A stretch of DNA of 64,000 nucleotides from Vibrio tubiashii. GTDB taxonomy: Bacteria; Pseudomonadota; Gammaproteobacteria; Enterobacterales; Vibrionaceae. Each line of letters begins with the position of its first letter. Position 1 is the first letter of the stretch. This document shows positions 8,716 through 18,147 of the stretch, piece after piece. The position numbers were made by a program, and so were the translations under genes. Below the pieces are notes generated by a model. It saw only the letters and a list, made by a program, of their open reading frames with translations. It was not told where the DNA came from and searched no databases. The DNA lies in assembly GCA_000775715.1 (NCBI GenBank), contig JRWQ01000011.1:496001-560000 (forward strand). Direction: 5' to 3'.

Positions 8716-10092
8716 TTGATAACTCTTTCCAATGTTCTAGCTCATACCCGTGGTGATTTTATACGTCGATTAGTCGCTATCGCGATGCCTATCACGCTAC
8801 AAAGTATTATGTTTTCCAGCCGAGGCTTGGTCGACGTGTTAATGCTTGGTCAATTAGGTGAGGCCGAAATAGCCGCTGTAGGTGTAGCAGCGCGAGCCAC
8901 TTTTGTCACCACGATTATGTTGGTGGGTGTAACGACAGGTGGTGCACTCCTTACCGCTCAATATTGGGGAGCAAGTGACAGAAAAGGCGTGCGTGAAAGT
9001 ACCGCGCTAACTTGGTTAGTCTGTATGGTGTTTGCGGCGATTACTGCACTGCTGTTTGTTTTATTTCCATCTCAAGTCATGGGGCTGGCGACAAATGATC
9101 CTGCCGTAAATGCATTAGGTGCCCAATACTTGGTGATTACTTCCGTTTCTATGTTTGCAGTCGCGTGTGTTGCGAGTATGGCTGTGGGTCTGAGAGCAAT
9201 GCATAAACCAGGGCTGAGTACCTTTTTCAGTGGTATCGGCATCTTATCTAACGTTTTCCTTAATTGGGTGTTTATCTTTGGTAAGTTTGGTGTGCCGCCT
9301 ATGGGAATCAAGGGAGCCGCGATTGCGACTGTATTAAGTGGCGCGATTGAAGTTGCAACACTGTTTGGTTACCTGTATGCCAAAAAGCACCTGCTCGCTT
9401 TTGGTATCCATGATGTGCGTAATGTTCTGGTATGGACCCGTGTCGCGAAGTTTTTGCAATTATCGCTGCCGACAACATTTAACTTCCTTGCCTGGGCAGG
9501 GGGATTGTTCGCTTACCATGCGATCATGGGCCAGTCGGGCGTTCAGGGTTTAGCAGCGTTGTCGGTGATGTCTCCAGTAGAGTCTATTGCACTCGCGTTG
9601 TTAATTGGTATGTCCAACGCCGCTGCGGTGTTAGTTGGTAACCAGATCGGCGCGAAGAAATACGACGAAGTTTATTATCAAGCAATTGGCGTTACCTGCT
9701 TAAGTTTTTTGGTCGGCATTGTGGTCGCAGTATTGCTGTACTTTGTTCAAGGTTTGGTTCTTGATGCGTTTAGTGCGTTAACGTCTGAAACACGTGCGTT
9801 ATCTGAAAAGTTCATGTTGGTACTTAGCGTTGGTATTGTCCTGCGTTCTATCCCGATGATGGCGATTGTCGGTGTGCTTAGAGCGGGGGGAGACGTTAAG
9901 TTTTGTCTGTATCAAGATTTAGTCGCTCAGTGGTTAATTGGAATTCCACTTGCTGCATTTGCGGCGATCGGGCTAGGTTGGGAACCCGAGTGGATCTATT
10001 TTCTGTTTTTAACTGAAGAGATGATTAAGTGGGTGGGCTCGTTGTACCGGATGAAAACGCGTCGTTGGGTGCGAAATTTGATTGAAAATTAG
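8716..10092 (+). CDS. MATE family efflux transporter
   Basis: A 458-residue membrane protein with the 12-helix MATE layout: two homologous halves (about 15-230 and 240-450). The first helix region has the family pattern IAMPITLQSIMFSSRGLVDVLMLG. It should export cationic drugs using a Na+ or H+ gradient. Translation appears to begin at a TTG at 8716, preceded by GAGGTG; there is no better ATG before the first helix. No linked regulator gene was seen. Confidence 0.87.
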   Translation: MITLSNVLAHTRGDFIRRLVAIAMPITLQSIMFSSRGLVDVLMLGQLGEAEIAAVGVAARATFVTTIMLVGVTTGGALLTAQYWGASDRKGVRESTALTWLVCMVFAAITALLFVLFPSQVMGLATNDPAVNALGAQYLVITSVSMFAVACVASMAVGLRAMHKPGLSTFFSGIGILSNVFLNWVFIFGKFGVPPMGIKGAAIATVLSGAIEVATLFGYLYAKKHLLAFGIHDVRNVLVWTRVAKFLQLSLPTTFNFLAWAGGLFAYHAIMGQSGVQGLAALSVMSPVESIALALLIGMSNAAAVLVGNQIGAKKYDEVYYQAIGVTCLSFLVGIVVAVLLYFVQGLVLDAFSALTSETRALSEKFMLVLSVGIVLRSIPMMAIVGVLRAGGDVKFCLYQDLVAQWLIGIPLAAFAAIGLGWEPEWIYFLFLTEEMIKWVGSLYRMKTRRWVRNLIEN

Positions 10093-10215
10093 ACATTGCG
10101 CGTGCAGTTAGTGCATTTAGATGCTTATCTTGTGATCCAGTATCCAAAATGCTTTCTTGAATCGGCAATTTAGTGTAGATTCACACTCCTATTTTTAAGG
10201 TTTTCGAGAGTATTA

Positions 10216-10887
10216 ATGTTACAACTAACAGACCTATGTAAGGGCTATTTAGACGGTGGTGAATTTCATCCTGTTTTACAAGGTGCTGAGTTGTCTCTAA
10301 AACAGGGTGAACAAGTCGCCTTGATGGGTGAAAGTGGTTCAGGCAAAAGTACTTTGCTCAACCTAATCGCTGGCTTGGATACTGTCGACTCTGGCGAAGT
10401 TTGCTTCCCTAACTTCTCAATGCACGAAGTCGCTGAAACAAAGCGAACAGCCTACCGCCGCAATAACATTGGTCTTATATTTCAACAATTTAATCTTCTA
10501 CCAACGTTGAATGTTGCCGACAATATTCGTTTTTGTCGCCAACTTAAGGGCTTACCAGAGGATTCTGGCCTTTGGCGTCAGATCCTTTCTGCTCTCGACC
10601 TAATGCCTCTGCTTGGCCGCTACCCAGAAGAGGTGTCTGGTGGTCAACAGCAGAGAGCCGCAATTGCTCGCGCCTTGTATATGGAACCTAAAATTCTGTT
10701 GGCGGATGAACCTACGGGTAGTCTTGATGAGCGTAATGCGGAAGCCGTAATGCGACTGCTCACCACATTAACTAAGCAACTTGATTGTACGCTGCTGTTG
10801 GTCACGCATAGCGAGCGAGTTGCCGACCATATGGAAGGAAAAATAAGGCTTCAAGGGGGATCGCTGCATGTTATGGCCCGTAGTTAA
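10216..10887 (+). CDS. AttE-like (LolD-type) ABC transporter ATPase
   Basis: A 223-residue ATPase with Walker A GESGSGKST (about 36-44), Q loop (FQQFN), signature SGGQQQR, Walker B ILLADEPTGSLDE and H loop LVTHS. This is the LolD/MacB type that works with FtsX-like permeases. Its 3' end overlaps the permease gene by 20 bp, and an AttH-like gene follows, so the set corresponds to the AttEFGH group. It probably powers a mechanical or extrusion process at the inner membrane rather than nutrient import. Confidence 0.87.
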   Translation: MLQLTDLCKGYLDGGEFHPVLQGAELSLKQGEQVALMGESGSGKSTLLNLIAGLDTVDSGEVCFPNFSMHEVAETKRTAYRRNNIGLIFQQFNLLPTLNVADNIRFCRQLKGLPEDSGLWRQILSALDLMPLLGRYPEEVSGGQQQRAAIARALYMEPKILLADEPTGSLDERNAEAVMRLLTTLTKQLDCTLLLVTHSERVADHMEGKIRLQGGSLHVMARS

Positions 10888-13321
10888 AGCGTTACTCGGC
10901 CACTATAAGCGTCATCCTTTTCAAATCCTGTTAGTTTGGCTTGGCCTTACTCTTGGCGTTTCTCTCCTCGTTGGTGTTAGTTCTATAAATAACCATGCTC
11001 GTCAAAGCTATGAACATGGCGAAAAGCTCTTTTCTAATCCTCTCCCTTATCGAATTCGTCCTAAGCATGCAGCCAACAAAATACCACAAGGCTTTTATAT
11101 TCAACTGCGCAGAGATGGGTTTCATCAATGTGCACCGTTTCAAAATTTAAGGATCACGACCGCAAGTGGAAGTGATTTGATGCTGGTTGGCATCGATCCT
11201 GTCTCCTTGATTCAGTTTAATGCGGGTAGCTCATTAAGCGAAATCTCATCGCTTGAATTGATGCGACCTCCTTTCCCAGTACTGGTGAGCGCCGATCTTG
11301 CCGAGCATATGCAGTGGGGGAATGGCGATTATATCAAACTCAATGATGGCACGGCGCTTGGCCCAATAGCTGTTGATTCGGAAAAACGTCTAAACGGTAC
11401 ACGTATTGTCGCCGATATGTCGCTGCTGAGAATGATTGAACGAAGCTCGGGTATTACGGTCATTGCCTGCGCTGATATGCCAGTCGAGAAGCTAAGCCAG
11501 CTAAAATCGTCATTGCCAAATGGCATGGTGTTGACGCGAATTTCTCAAGCCGAACTCGAGTCGCTAACAGAAGCATTTCATCTCAATCTAAGTGCGATGG
11601 GCATGCTGGCCTTCCTTGTTGGGCTGTTTATTTTCTATCAAGCAATGTCGATGACCTTGACACAACGTCAACCACTGGTGGGAAATCTAAGGCAGATGGG
11701 GGTCTCTGGTTGGCAGCTTGCTCAGGCACTGCTTTTAGAACTATGTGTACTGGTATTGGTTGGTTGGTTATGCGGTAATGTTTTCGGCATGGTATTAGCA
11801 AACCAACTTATTCCAGCGGTTTCAGCAAGCCTTGGTGACCTTTACAACACAAATATTGGTCTTTCTATTGATTGGGATTGGCGTTCGAGTATCTCAAGCC
11901 TCTACCTATCTTTGACAGGTGCGATTATCGCTTGTGCATGGCCATTGGTGCGTTTACTTCGTTCGCAACCTTCACGATTAACCACAAGGCTGTCTTTGGT
12001 TCGCTTTGCTGGGGCAGAATTCTCTATTCAGGCGCTGATTGCTTGCGGTTGCTGTGTGGCGGCTATTGCACTCTATCAAGCCCCACAAACTCAAGAAACA
12101 GGCTTTGCGATTATTGCGCTAATGTTGCTGAGCGTCGCATTGTTTACGCCGTATATTATTTGGAGAGTATTCGAAAGCTTATCGTATACACTACGTTGGG
12201 TTAAAGTTCGTTGGTTTTTCGCTGATGCAGCAGCCAGTATGAGCTATCGTGGCGTGGCAACCATGGCATTTATGCTCGCGATGGCGGCTAACATTGGTGT
12301 TGAGACCATGGTCGGTAGTTTCCGTGATACGACGGATAAGTGGTTAAGTCAGCGTTTAGCTGCAGACCTCTATATTTATCCGAACAACAGCAGCGCAGCG
12401 CGAATGAGCACTTGGTTATTACAACAACCTGAAGTTGAGTCGGTATGGTGGCGTTGGGAGAAAGAAGTCGAGACCAACAGAGGTGCGCTCCAAGTCGTCA
12501 GTACCGGTCCTTCTGAAGGTGAGCTCAATGCGTTAACTGTGAAACTTGGTATCCCGAATTACTGGTATCACCTCCATCACTCTAAAGGTGTGATGATTAG
12601 TGAGTCGATGGCGTTGAAGCTTGGAATACGGCCGGGTGACAAGATCGATCTCTCTGGAAAACTGGGTACTGGTTGGCAGGTCGTTGGGGTTTATTATGAC
12701 TATGGTAACCCTTATAACCAAGTATTACTGTCTCATCGAAACTGGTTGTTTGCCTTTGCTGGTGGTGGCTCGGTTGCGCTTGGCGCGGTACTGAGTGATG
12801 AGGGAAGTCCAATTGGGTTAAAACGTAAGCTTGAAACTATTTTCAGAATAGATTCAGAGCAGATATTCGATAATAGCCACATCCACAGCCAAGCCATGAG
12901 GGTATTCGACCGTACTTTCTCCATTGCCGATACGCTAGGTAATATTACCTTAGTGATAGCGGTATTCGGTATTTTCTTTGCAACACTGGCTGGCGAGGTT
13001 TCGCGTCAGAAGCACATTTCTCTGTTGCGCTGTTTAGGTATGTCTGGTCGTGAACTTGTCATTATGGGTAGTTTGCAACTGTTCGTGTTTGGCGGTATTG
13101 CTCTTTTGTTAGCCATGCCACTGGGTATCGCATTGGCGAACTTGGTGGTTGATATAGTGATTAAGCAGTCGTTTGGTTGGACGTTAGAGATTCAATTTAT
13201 CCCTGTGGAATATTTGCATTCTAGTGCATTGGCGATGTTCGCTTTGATGATTGCGGGTGCGATACCTGTCATTCGAATGGTGCGCAGCACTCCAATGCAG
13301 TCCTTAAGAGATTCGTTGTAG
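10868..13321 (+). CDS. FtsX-like ABC permease (AttF/AttG-like)
   Basis: An 817-residue permease with an N-terminal membrane helix, a large periplasmic domain, a first FtsX-type helical block (about 235-360), further helices (about 390-450), a second periplasmic domain and a second FtsX block (about 690-817). The two halves resemble AttF and AttG, which are separate proteins in some bacteria. It overlaps the ATPase gene upstream by 20 bp, and its stop is immediately followed by the AttH-like start. The transported substrate is unknown. Confidence 0.82.
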   Translation: MLWPVVKALLGHYKRHPFQILLVWLGLTLGVSLLVGVSSINNHARQSYEHGEKLFSNPLPYRIRPKHAANKIPQGFYIQLRRDGFHQCAPFQNLRITTASGSDLMLVGIDPVSLIQFNAGSSLSEISSLELMRPPFPVLVSADLAEHMQWGNGDYIKLNDGTALGPIAVDSEKRLNGTRIVADMSLLRMIERSSGITVIACADMPVEKLSQLKSSLPNGMVLTRISQAELESLTEAFHLNLSAMGMLAFLVGLFIFYQAMSMTLTQRQPLVGNLRQMGVSGWQLAQALLLELCVLVLVGWLCGNVFGMVLANQLIPAVSASLGDLYNTNIGLSIDWDWRSSISSLYLSLTGAIIACAWPLVRLLRSQPSRLTTRLSLVRFAGAEFSIQALIACGCCVAAIALYQAPQTQETGFAIIALMLLSVALFTPYIIWRVFESLSYTLRWVKVRWFFADAAASMSYRGVATMAFMLAMAANIGVETMVGSFRDTTDKWLSQRLAADLYIYPNNSSAARMSTWLLQQPEVESVWWRWEKEVETNRGALQVVSTGPSEGELNALTVKLGIPNYWYHLHHSKGVMISESMALKLGIRPGDKIDLSGKLGTGWQVVGVYYDYGNPYNQVLLSHRNWLFAFAGGGSVALGAVLSDEGSPIGLKRKLETIFRIDSEQIFDNSHIHSQAMRVFDRTFSIADTLGNITLVIAVFGIFFATLAGEVSRQKHISLLRCLGMSGRELVIMGSLQLFVFGGIALLLAMPLGIALANLVVDIVIKQSFGWTLEIQFIPVEYLHSSALAMFALMIAGAIPVIRMVRSTPMQSLRDSL

Positions 13322-14446
13322 ATGAGTATACGGAAGAGAAATCTAGTCGGTATTTTATTGGTTGCATTCGTTCTGGTTAGCCTTGCCGCTGGATTCCTAT
13401 TGAGTCAGCCAAAACAGCGCGAACCCATCGCTAAAGGGGCTGAAGAGGTGACTTCGGTTCTCATATCCAAGCAAACCGAAATTTTTGAACCAGTATTACC
13501 GAACAACCCAGTGATTATTCCGCGTGATTTCGCTTTTCACAACGAATACCAACACGGTTGGTGGCACTTCTTTGCGAATGTAGAAGATCAGTTTGGAGAG
13601 AAGTACGGTGTTCAGTGGAGCTATTTTCGAATTGCGTCAAGTGACAGCAATTTGTCTGGTTGGCTAAGCCCACAGTTGTATATTTCTCATGTCGTAGTAT
13701 CAAGCAAAAACAAAGTATGGCGTGAGCAACGGGTCGCCCGTGGAGGTATAGGTCAAGCTGGTATGACCTCAAAGCCATTCAAAATTTGGATTGATAATTG
13801 GTTCTGGCGCTCCCTAGGGCGTACACCATTTCCTGGCTTACTAGAGGCAGAAACCGATACTTTCAAAGTTCGTTTGAAATCACAAACTGATGGGCCGTTT
13901 GTTATACCGCGCGAGCGTGGATATTCAGAGAAGCATGATCTATTACCAATTGCTTCGCTTAACCTTACTGCGCCGTTTATATCGGTAGAGGGACAACTGG
14001 TTTTATCGGCAGATACGGTACTCAATGTTAAAGGCTCTGGATGGATGAGCAAAGAGTGGGGCAGTGGATTATTGGCAAAAAGTCAGCAGGGTTGGGATTG
14101 GTTTGTGGTCCACTTAGATGATCAAACTACGTTGTCGGTTAACCGCTACCGCCACCAAAGTCAGATGCCCTATGTGTTTGGTACCTTGGCTACGACAAAT
14201 GGAGGAGTTGTGACATTAAACAATGATGATATCAAGGTTACTTCATTAGTTGATGCGCAGTTGGCAAACAACAAGATTGTCCCTGTCAAATGGTCGGTTA
14301 AGGTGCCAAAGCTCGGAATCGATATAGAAACTGATGCAGTGAACACGAACCTCTGGCTGCCATTTGTGTTGCCGTACTGGGAAGGCCCTATTACGACGAC
14401 AGGCTCCCACAATGCGATAGGCTTTATGCAACTAGCTGGTTATTAG
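13322..14446 (+). CDS. AttH-like CrtC/lipocalin-fold protein
   Basis: A 374-residue exported protein with an N-terminal hydrophobic signal/anchor (about 8-28), then the CrtC/AttH beta-barrel domain (hydroxyneurosporene synthase-like, lipocalin-related). Characteristic segments are HNEYQHGWWHFFANV and KGSGWMSKEWGS. Its ATG starts directly after the stop of the permease gene, so it should be the periplasmic partner of that transporter. In this family the carotenoid-hydratase name comes from distant homology; no carotenoid genes are nearby, so lipid or hydrophobic-ligand binding is more likely. Confidence 0.8.
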   Translation: MSIRKRNLVGILLVAFVLVSLAAGFLLSQPKQREPIAKGAEEVTSVLISKQTEIFEPVLPNNPVIIPRDFAFHNEYQHGWWHFFANVEDQFGEKYGVQWSYFRIASSDSNLSGWLSPQLYISHVVVSSKNKVWREQRVARGGIGQAGMTSKPFKIWIDNWFWRSLGRTPFPGLLEAETDTFKVRLKSQTDGPFVIPRERGYSEKHDLLPIASLNLTAPFISVEGQLVLSADTVLNVKGSGWMSKEWGSGLLAKSQQGWDWFVVHLDDQTTLSVNRYRHQSQMPYVFGTLATTNGGVVTLNNDDIKVTSLVDAQLANNKIVPVKWSVKVPKLGIDIETDAVNTNLWLPFVLPYWEGPITTTGSHNAIGFMQLAGY

Positions 14447-14473
14447 CCTTGTTGATCTAGCCATTACGAATTT

Positions 14474-14512
14474 AAAAGCCACTTCTTATTATTTGAGAAG
14501 TGGCTTTTGTGT
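14474..14512 (+). terminator. Terminator of the Att-like operon
   Basis: AAAAGCCACTTCT pairs with AGAAGTGGCTTTT across an 8-9 base loop, giving a 13-bp stem, then TGTGTTTTTA. It lies 27 bp after the AttH-like stop codon. Confidence 0.85.
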
Positions 14513-14539
14513 TTTTATGTGGAATTTACGACGCTTTGC

Positions 14540-14545
14540 CTATAA
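14540..14545 (+). promoter_or_regulatory. Candidate -10 element for nhaA
   Basis: A perfect TATAAT lies about 155 bp before the nhaA start, inside an A/T-rich leader (14510-14700). No good -35 hexamer was found at 17 bp, so the promoter may need an activator. No riboswitch fold was recognised in the leader. Confidence 0.35.
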
Positions 14546-14700
14546 TGAACTGAGAACTTCAAGGTGAGTGTAGGTTATAAGTTCGGAAAAGCCGATGTGT
14601 TTCATCTAAACAATCGATTTTTCCATATGTATTGGATTATATAAACTCGAGCGTATTCTTAGTGGTCAGTTATTAACATAATAAATATAAGGGCAATATC

Positions 14701-15885
14701 ATGAGTGATATGATTCGCGATTTTTTCAAACTAGAGTCTGCTGGGGGCATTCTACTGGTTATTGCAGCAGCGGTTGCAATGGTGATCGCAAACACTTCTC
14801 TAAATGATGCGTACCAAGGTTTCCTTCATACTTACGTCTTTGGTATGTCAGTTTCGCATTGGATTAATGATGGCTTGATGGCCGTGTTTTTCTTGCTGAT
14901 CGGTCTCGAAGTTAAGCGAGAGCTTCTTGAGGGAGCTTTAAAGTCAAAAGAGACTGCTATCTTCCCAGCGATTGCCGCGGTAGGTGGTATGGTTGCACCT
15001 GCATTAGTTTACTTAGCGTTTAACTATGGTGATGCAGAAGCAGTACAAGGCTGGGCAATTCCTGCAGCAACAGATATCGCGTTCGCATTAGGTATTATGG
15101 CTCTGCTTGGTAAACGTGTACCCGTTAGCTTGAAGGTGTTCCTACTTGCATTGGCAATCATCGATGATTTAGGTGTTGTGGTTATCATTGCGTTGTTTTA
15201 CACCGGCGACCTGTCTACAACCGCTTTGGCGGTAGGCTTTGCCATGACAGCGGCTTTGTTTATGCTCAATAATAAAAAGGTCACCAAATTACTGCCCTAT
15301 ATGATTGTTGGCGCAATCCTTTGGTTCGCAGTGTTGAAATCAGGTGTGCACGCGACACTTGCTGGTGTGGTTATTGGTTTCTCGATTCCGCTTAAGGGTA
15401 AGAAGGGAGAACACTCTCCGCTTAAGCATATGGAGCATGCACTGCACCCATACGTCGCATTCGGTATCTTGCCTCTGTTTGCGTTCGCTAACGCTGGTAT
15501 CTCGCTCGAAGGTGTGTCAATCGATGGTTTAACGTCAATGCTGCCACTAGGTATTGCGCTTGGTCTGTTGGTTGGTAAGCCAGTTGGTATCTTCTCGTTT
15601 AGTTGGGTTGCAGTTAAGGCGGGCGTCGCTAAGCTGCCTGAAGGTATCACATTCCGTCATATCTTCGCGGTGTCTATTTTGTGTGGTATCGGCTTTACGA
15701 TGTCTATCTTTATTTCATCGTTGGCCTTTGGCTCTGTGAATGTTGAGTTTGATACTTACGCGCGCCTAGGTATTCTAATGGGCTCAACGACGGCTGCCGT
15801 GCTAGGTTACTTCTTACTGCACATATCATTGCCAAAGAAGAGCGCAAGTGTTGAGAGTAATACACAGGTCAAATCTCAACACTAA
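14701..15885 (+). CDS. nhaA: Na+/H+ antiporter NhaA
   Basis: A 394-residue inner-membrane antiporter that expels Na+ in exchange for protons and maintains pH and salt balance. The key ion-binding pair is Asp155-Asp156 in AIIDDLGVV (Asp163/164 of the Escherichia coli enzyme). The N-terminal [14 protein letters not shown] and the [11 protein letters not shown] loop are family signatures. AAGGGC lies upstream of the ATG. It appears monocistronic between two terminators. Confidence 0.95.
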   Translation: MSDMIRDFFKLESAGGILLVIAAAVAMVIANTSLNDAYQGFLHTYVFGMSVSHWINDGLMAVFFLLIGLEVKRELLEGALKSKETAIFPAIAAVGGMVAPALVYLAFNYGDAEAVQGWAIPAATDIAFALGIMALLGKRVPVSLKVFLLALAIIDDLGVVVIIALFYTGDLSTTALAVGFAMTAALFMLNNKKVTKLLPYMIVGAILWFAVLKSGVHATLAGVVIGFSIPLKGKKGEHSPLKHMEHALHPYVAFGILPLFAFANAGISLEGVSIDGLTSMLPLGIALGLLVGKPVGIFSFSWVAVKAGVAKLPEGITFRHIFAVSILCGIGFTMSIFISSLAFGSVNVEFDTYARLGILMGSTTAAVLGYFLLHISLPKKSASVESNTQVKSQH

Positions 15886-15897
15886 AACCTAAAATAG

Positions 15898-15922
15898 AAA
15901 AGCGCCAACAAGGCGCTTTTTT
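15898..15922. terminator. nhaA terminator
   Basis: AAAAGCGCC and GGCGCTTTT form the stem with a short AACAA loop, followed by TTTTTTG on the plus strand. It can also act on the convergent ompA-like transcript. Confidence 0.85.
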
Positions 15923-15940
15923 GTTGGAGACAATTTAAGT

Positions 15941-16552
15941 CTATTTTTCTATTACGCTGAAGATGGTCCATTCTTCAACAACTTCCTCCTTCAAACCGAC
16001 AACCGTTGCGGTAACACGTCGATTTAACGCATGAGAGGTTTCATCTTCACCTTGTGACTCTAGCCTCGTTTCGCCATAGCCGACAATCGTGACTCTACTC
16101 GGTTCTGTACCGAAAGAGAGCAACTCGTCTTCGACCGCATGGGCTCTTTTCTTAGATAGCTCAAGGTTATACTCAGGAGCCCCGACCTTACTTGCATAGC
16201 CTTGGATTTGGATTGATGCAGACTTGTAACGCTCCAAAAATTCGGCCATGGTCTGAATTTGGTCAGAGAAAATAGGGTTTATTACGTAAGAGTCATTGGC
16301 AAATAGAATTCGCAGTTGACGCTCTTCCTCTTCAAACAGTGCTGCCCCACAGCCATCGTTATCGACTTGGGCACCCGGTGGTGTCCCAGGGCATATGTCT
16401 CTCGCATTGACCACACCGTCACGGTCATCGTCAGTGAGGTCTGATACTTGGTTCGCCACTGGCGTTTCGATGTAGTCATACTCATCGGCCATTAGATTAC
16501 TAAATGGAATAAGCGCAACAAGGCTAAATGGAATTAATTGTTTAATATTCAT
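15941..16552 (-). CDS. OmpA-family outer-membrane protein with TSP3-like repeat
   Basis: A 203-residue envelope protein. After a signal peptide (about 1-22, ending LMA) there is a short acidic thrombospondin type-3-like segment (DLTDDDRDGVVNARD), which should bind Ca2+, then an OmpA C-terminal peptidoglycan-binding domain (about 85-190) with IQGYASKVGAPEYNLELSKKRA and NRRVTATV. It follows the TolC-like gene directly (start 1-2 bases from that stop). In Vibrio such a gene next to a TolC and a large adhesin probably helps anchor the type I secretion channel to the cell wall; this is inferred from gene order. Confidence 0.87.
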   Translation of the reverse strand: MNIKQLIPFSLVALIPFSNLMADEYDYIETPVANQVSDLTDDDRDGVVNARDICPGTPPGAQVDNDGCGAALFEEEERQLRILFANDSYVINPIFSDQIQTMAEFLERYKSASIQIQGYASKVGAPEYNLELSKKRAHAVEDELLSFGTEPSRVTIVGYGETRLESQGEDETSHALNRRVTATVVGLKEEVVEEWTIFSVIEK

Positions 16553-16553
16553 G

Positions 16554-17864
16554 TTAATACTCCACTCGCTCTGTCCATTCGTCCGGTGTATCTACTAATA
16601 ACGCATCAAGTAGGTTGCCCGTGGCGTTCATTACTCGGTACTTGGCGTATTGTTCCGCGTAATGGGCATCTAGGTAGTCTTTCCTTGCTTCGAACAGTTC
16701 GTTCTCTGTGTTAAGCAAATCAAGCAGGGTTCGCTGACCGATTCGGTATTGCTTCTCGTAGGCAATAACGGTTTCAGATGCCGAGTCAACGTGATCGGCT
16801 AAAAAGTTCTTTTGTTGCAGAGTTAGATCTAGCGCACTCCATGATAAGCGGAGACCTTCTTCAACCTGTCTGTAGGCGTTGTCTCTGAGATCTTTCGCTT
16901 GATTTAGCTGGTAAGCTGCGCGTTTAGAAAGATCACTATCTGAGCCACCGTTATAGAGGTTGTAACGCATTCTTAGCATGGCGAGTGTTTCATCACTCCG
17001 ACCTCTATCACCACCCGCGTCGTCTCGCCATGTTTGGCTCGCTTCAATTGAGATGGTTGGGTAGTAATTGCCTTTAGATTGTTTGTATTGGAAACGAGCT
17101 GCATCAACATCGACTTGAGAAACACGAATAACAGGGTGTTTGTCATACGCTTCGACGATCGCATCTTGTAGCGACAATGGTAGTTTGGATTCATCCGCTC
17201 TTGGATAGATTAACCCCAACGGAGCTTGACCGACCAAGCGATGAAACTGCGTATGGGTATCGAGCAAATTGTTTTGCGCGGCGAGCAAGTTGCCATGCGC
17301 TTTGGCAATCCTAGCTTCTACTTGCGAAACGTCTGCTGTAGAGCCTATGCCTGAATCCGCGCGGCGCTTAATATCGCGATAGATCTCTTTATGTACCGCG
17401 AGATTACTTTCTGACAGCGCGAGAACCTCCGTTGCTTTAACCGAATCTAAATAAACTTGTGTGACACGTAAGGCTAAGTCAGAAGCATCCGATAACAACT
17501 GGTAGCGAACAGATTCTGCATCGGCTGCAGTTCTATCCATATCGTTTAAGGTTGCATTACCGTCCCACAACAGTTGAGTTAGGCTCAATGTTGCTTCTTT
17601 TCGGGTCAGATCCGTTTCTTCCCTACCAGCAGCGGCAGGATCAATACCTTCATAGCCGATACCTGCATCCAAATCTAAGCTCGGTAAATAAGCCCCGGTC
17701 GCAGCATCTGCTTGCTTTACTGCGCTTTTAAATTCGTTGTAGGTGCTTTTCAGCTCTGGGTTGGTCGCAAGAGTGATGGCGACAGCTTGCTCTAAAGTTT
17801 GTCCGTAAGTAGCAAAACTAGCTAACACTATGCAACTTGCTATGAGTGACTTTTTCAGTTTCAA
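16554..17864 (-). CDS. TolC-family outer-membrane channel (LapE-like)
   Basis: A 436-residue outer-membrane efflux protein with a signal peptide (about 1-21, ending TYG) and two OEP repeats (about 25-210 and 230-420) rich in alpha-helical coiled coil. Translation starts at a TTG (17864) with GGAGG just upstream. It is followed at once by the OmpA-like gene and faces the adhesin gene divergently, so it is the probable type I exit channel for that adhesin. The partner inner-membrane ATPase and membrane-fusion protein are not encoded in this window. Confidence 0.88.
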   Translation of the reverse strand: MKLKKSLIASCIVLASFATYGQTLEQAVAITLATNPELKSTYNEFKSAVKQADAATGAYLPSLDLDAGIGYEGIDPAAAGREETDLTRKEATLSLTQLLWDGNATLNDMDRTAADAESVRYQLLSDASDLALRVTQVYLDSVKATEVLALSESNLAVHKEIYRDIKRRADSGIGSTADVSQVEARIAKAHGNLLAAQNNLLDTHTQFHRLVGQAPLGLIYPRADESKLPLSLQDAIVEAYDKHPVIRVSQVDVDAARFQYKQSKGNYYPTISIEASQTWRDDAGGDRGRSDETLAMLRMRYNLYNGGSDSDLSKRAAYQLNQAKDLRDNAYRQVEEGLRLSWSALDLTLQQKNFLADHVDSASETVIAYEKQYRIGQRTLLDLLNTENELFEARKDYLDAHYAEQYAKYRVMNATGNLLDALLVDTPDEWTERVEY

Positions 17865-18147
17865 GGTGGCCTCCTTAATTTCTGCTAAGTCATTAGTCCA
17901 TTTCCATAGGAGCGAAAACCCCTAAATTCGGTAACAAAAGCTTAGTTGAGGAATAAAAAAAAGAGAACGTTTGTAGCGAATTCGTTATCGAATTATTAAT
18001 CACTTATAAACTTTCGTATGGACTTTTTTGCTATTTACTAGATTGTCATTAGCAGCAGGGCTAGCTTTATAAGGTGTGGGAGTATGCAAAAGTTTTGTCT
18101 GCAGCGCTTTTGCTGAATTAGGAACGCCTAAAATTGAGACCCTGATT

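Noticed and set aside
18076..18147. Upstream in-frame GTG extension of the adhesin
   Set aside because: The added 24 residues do not resemble the start of known retention modules; MNAKSLAPF does.
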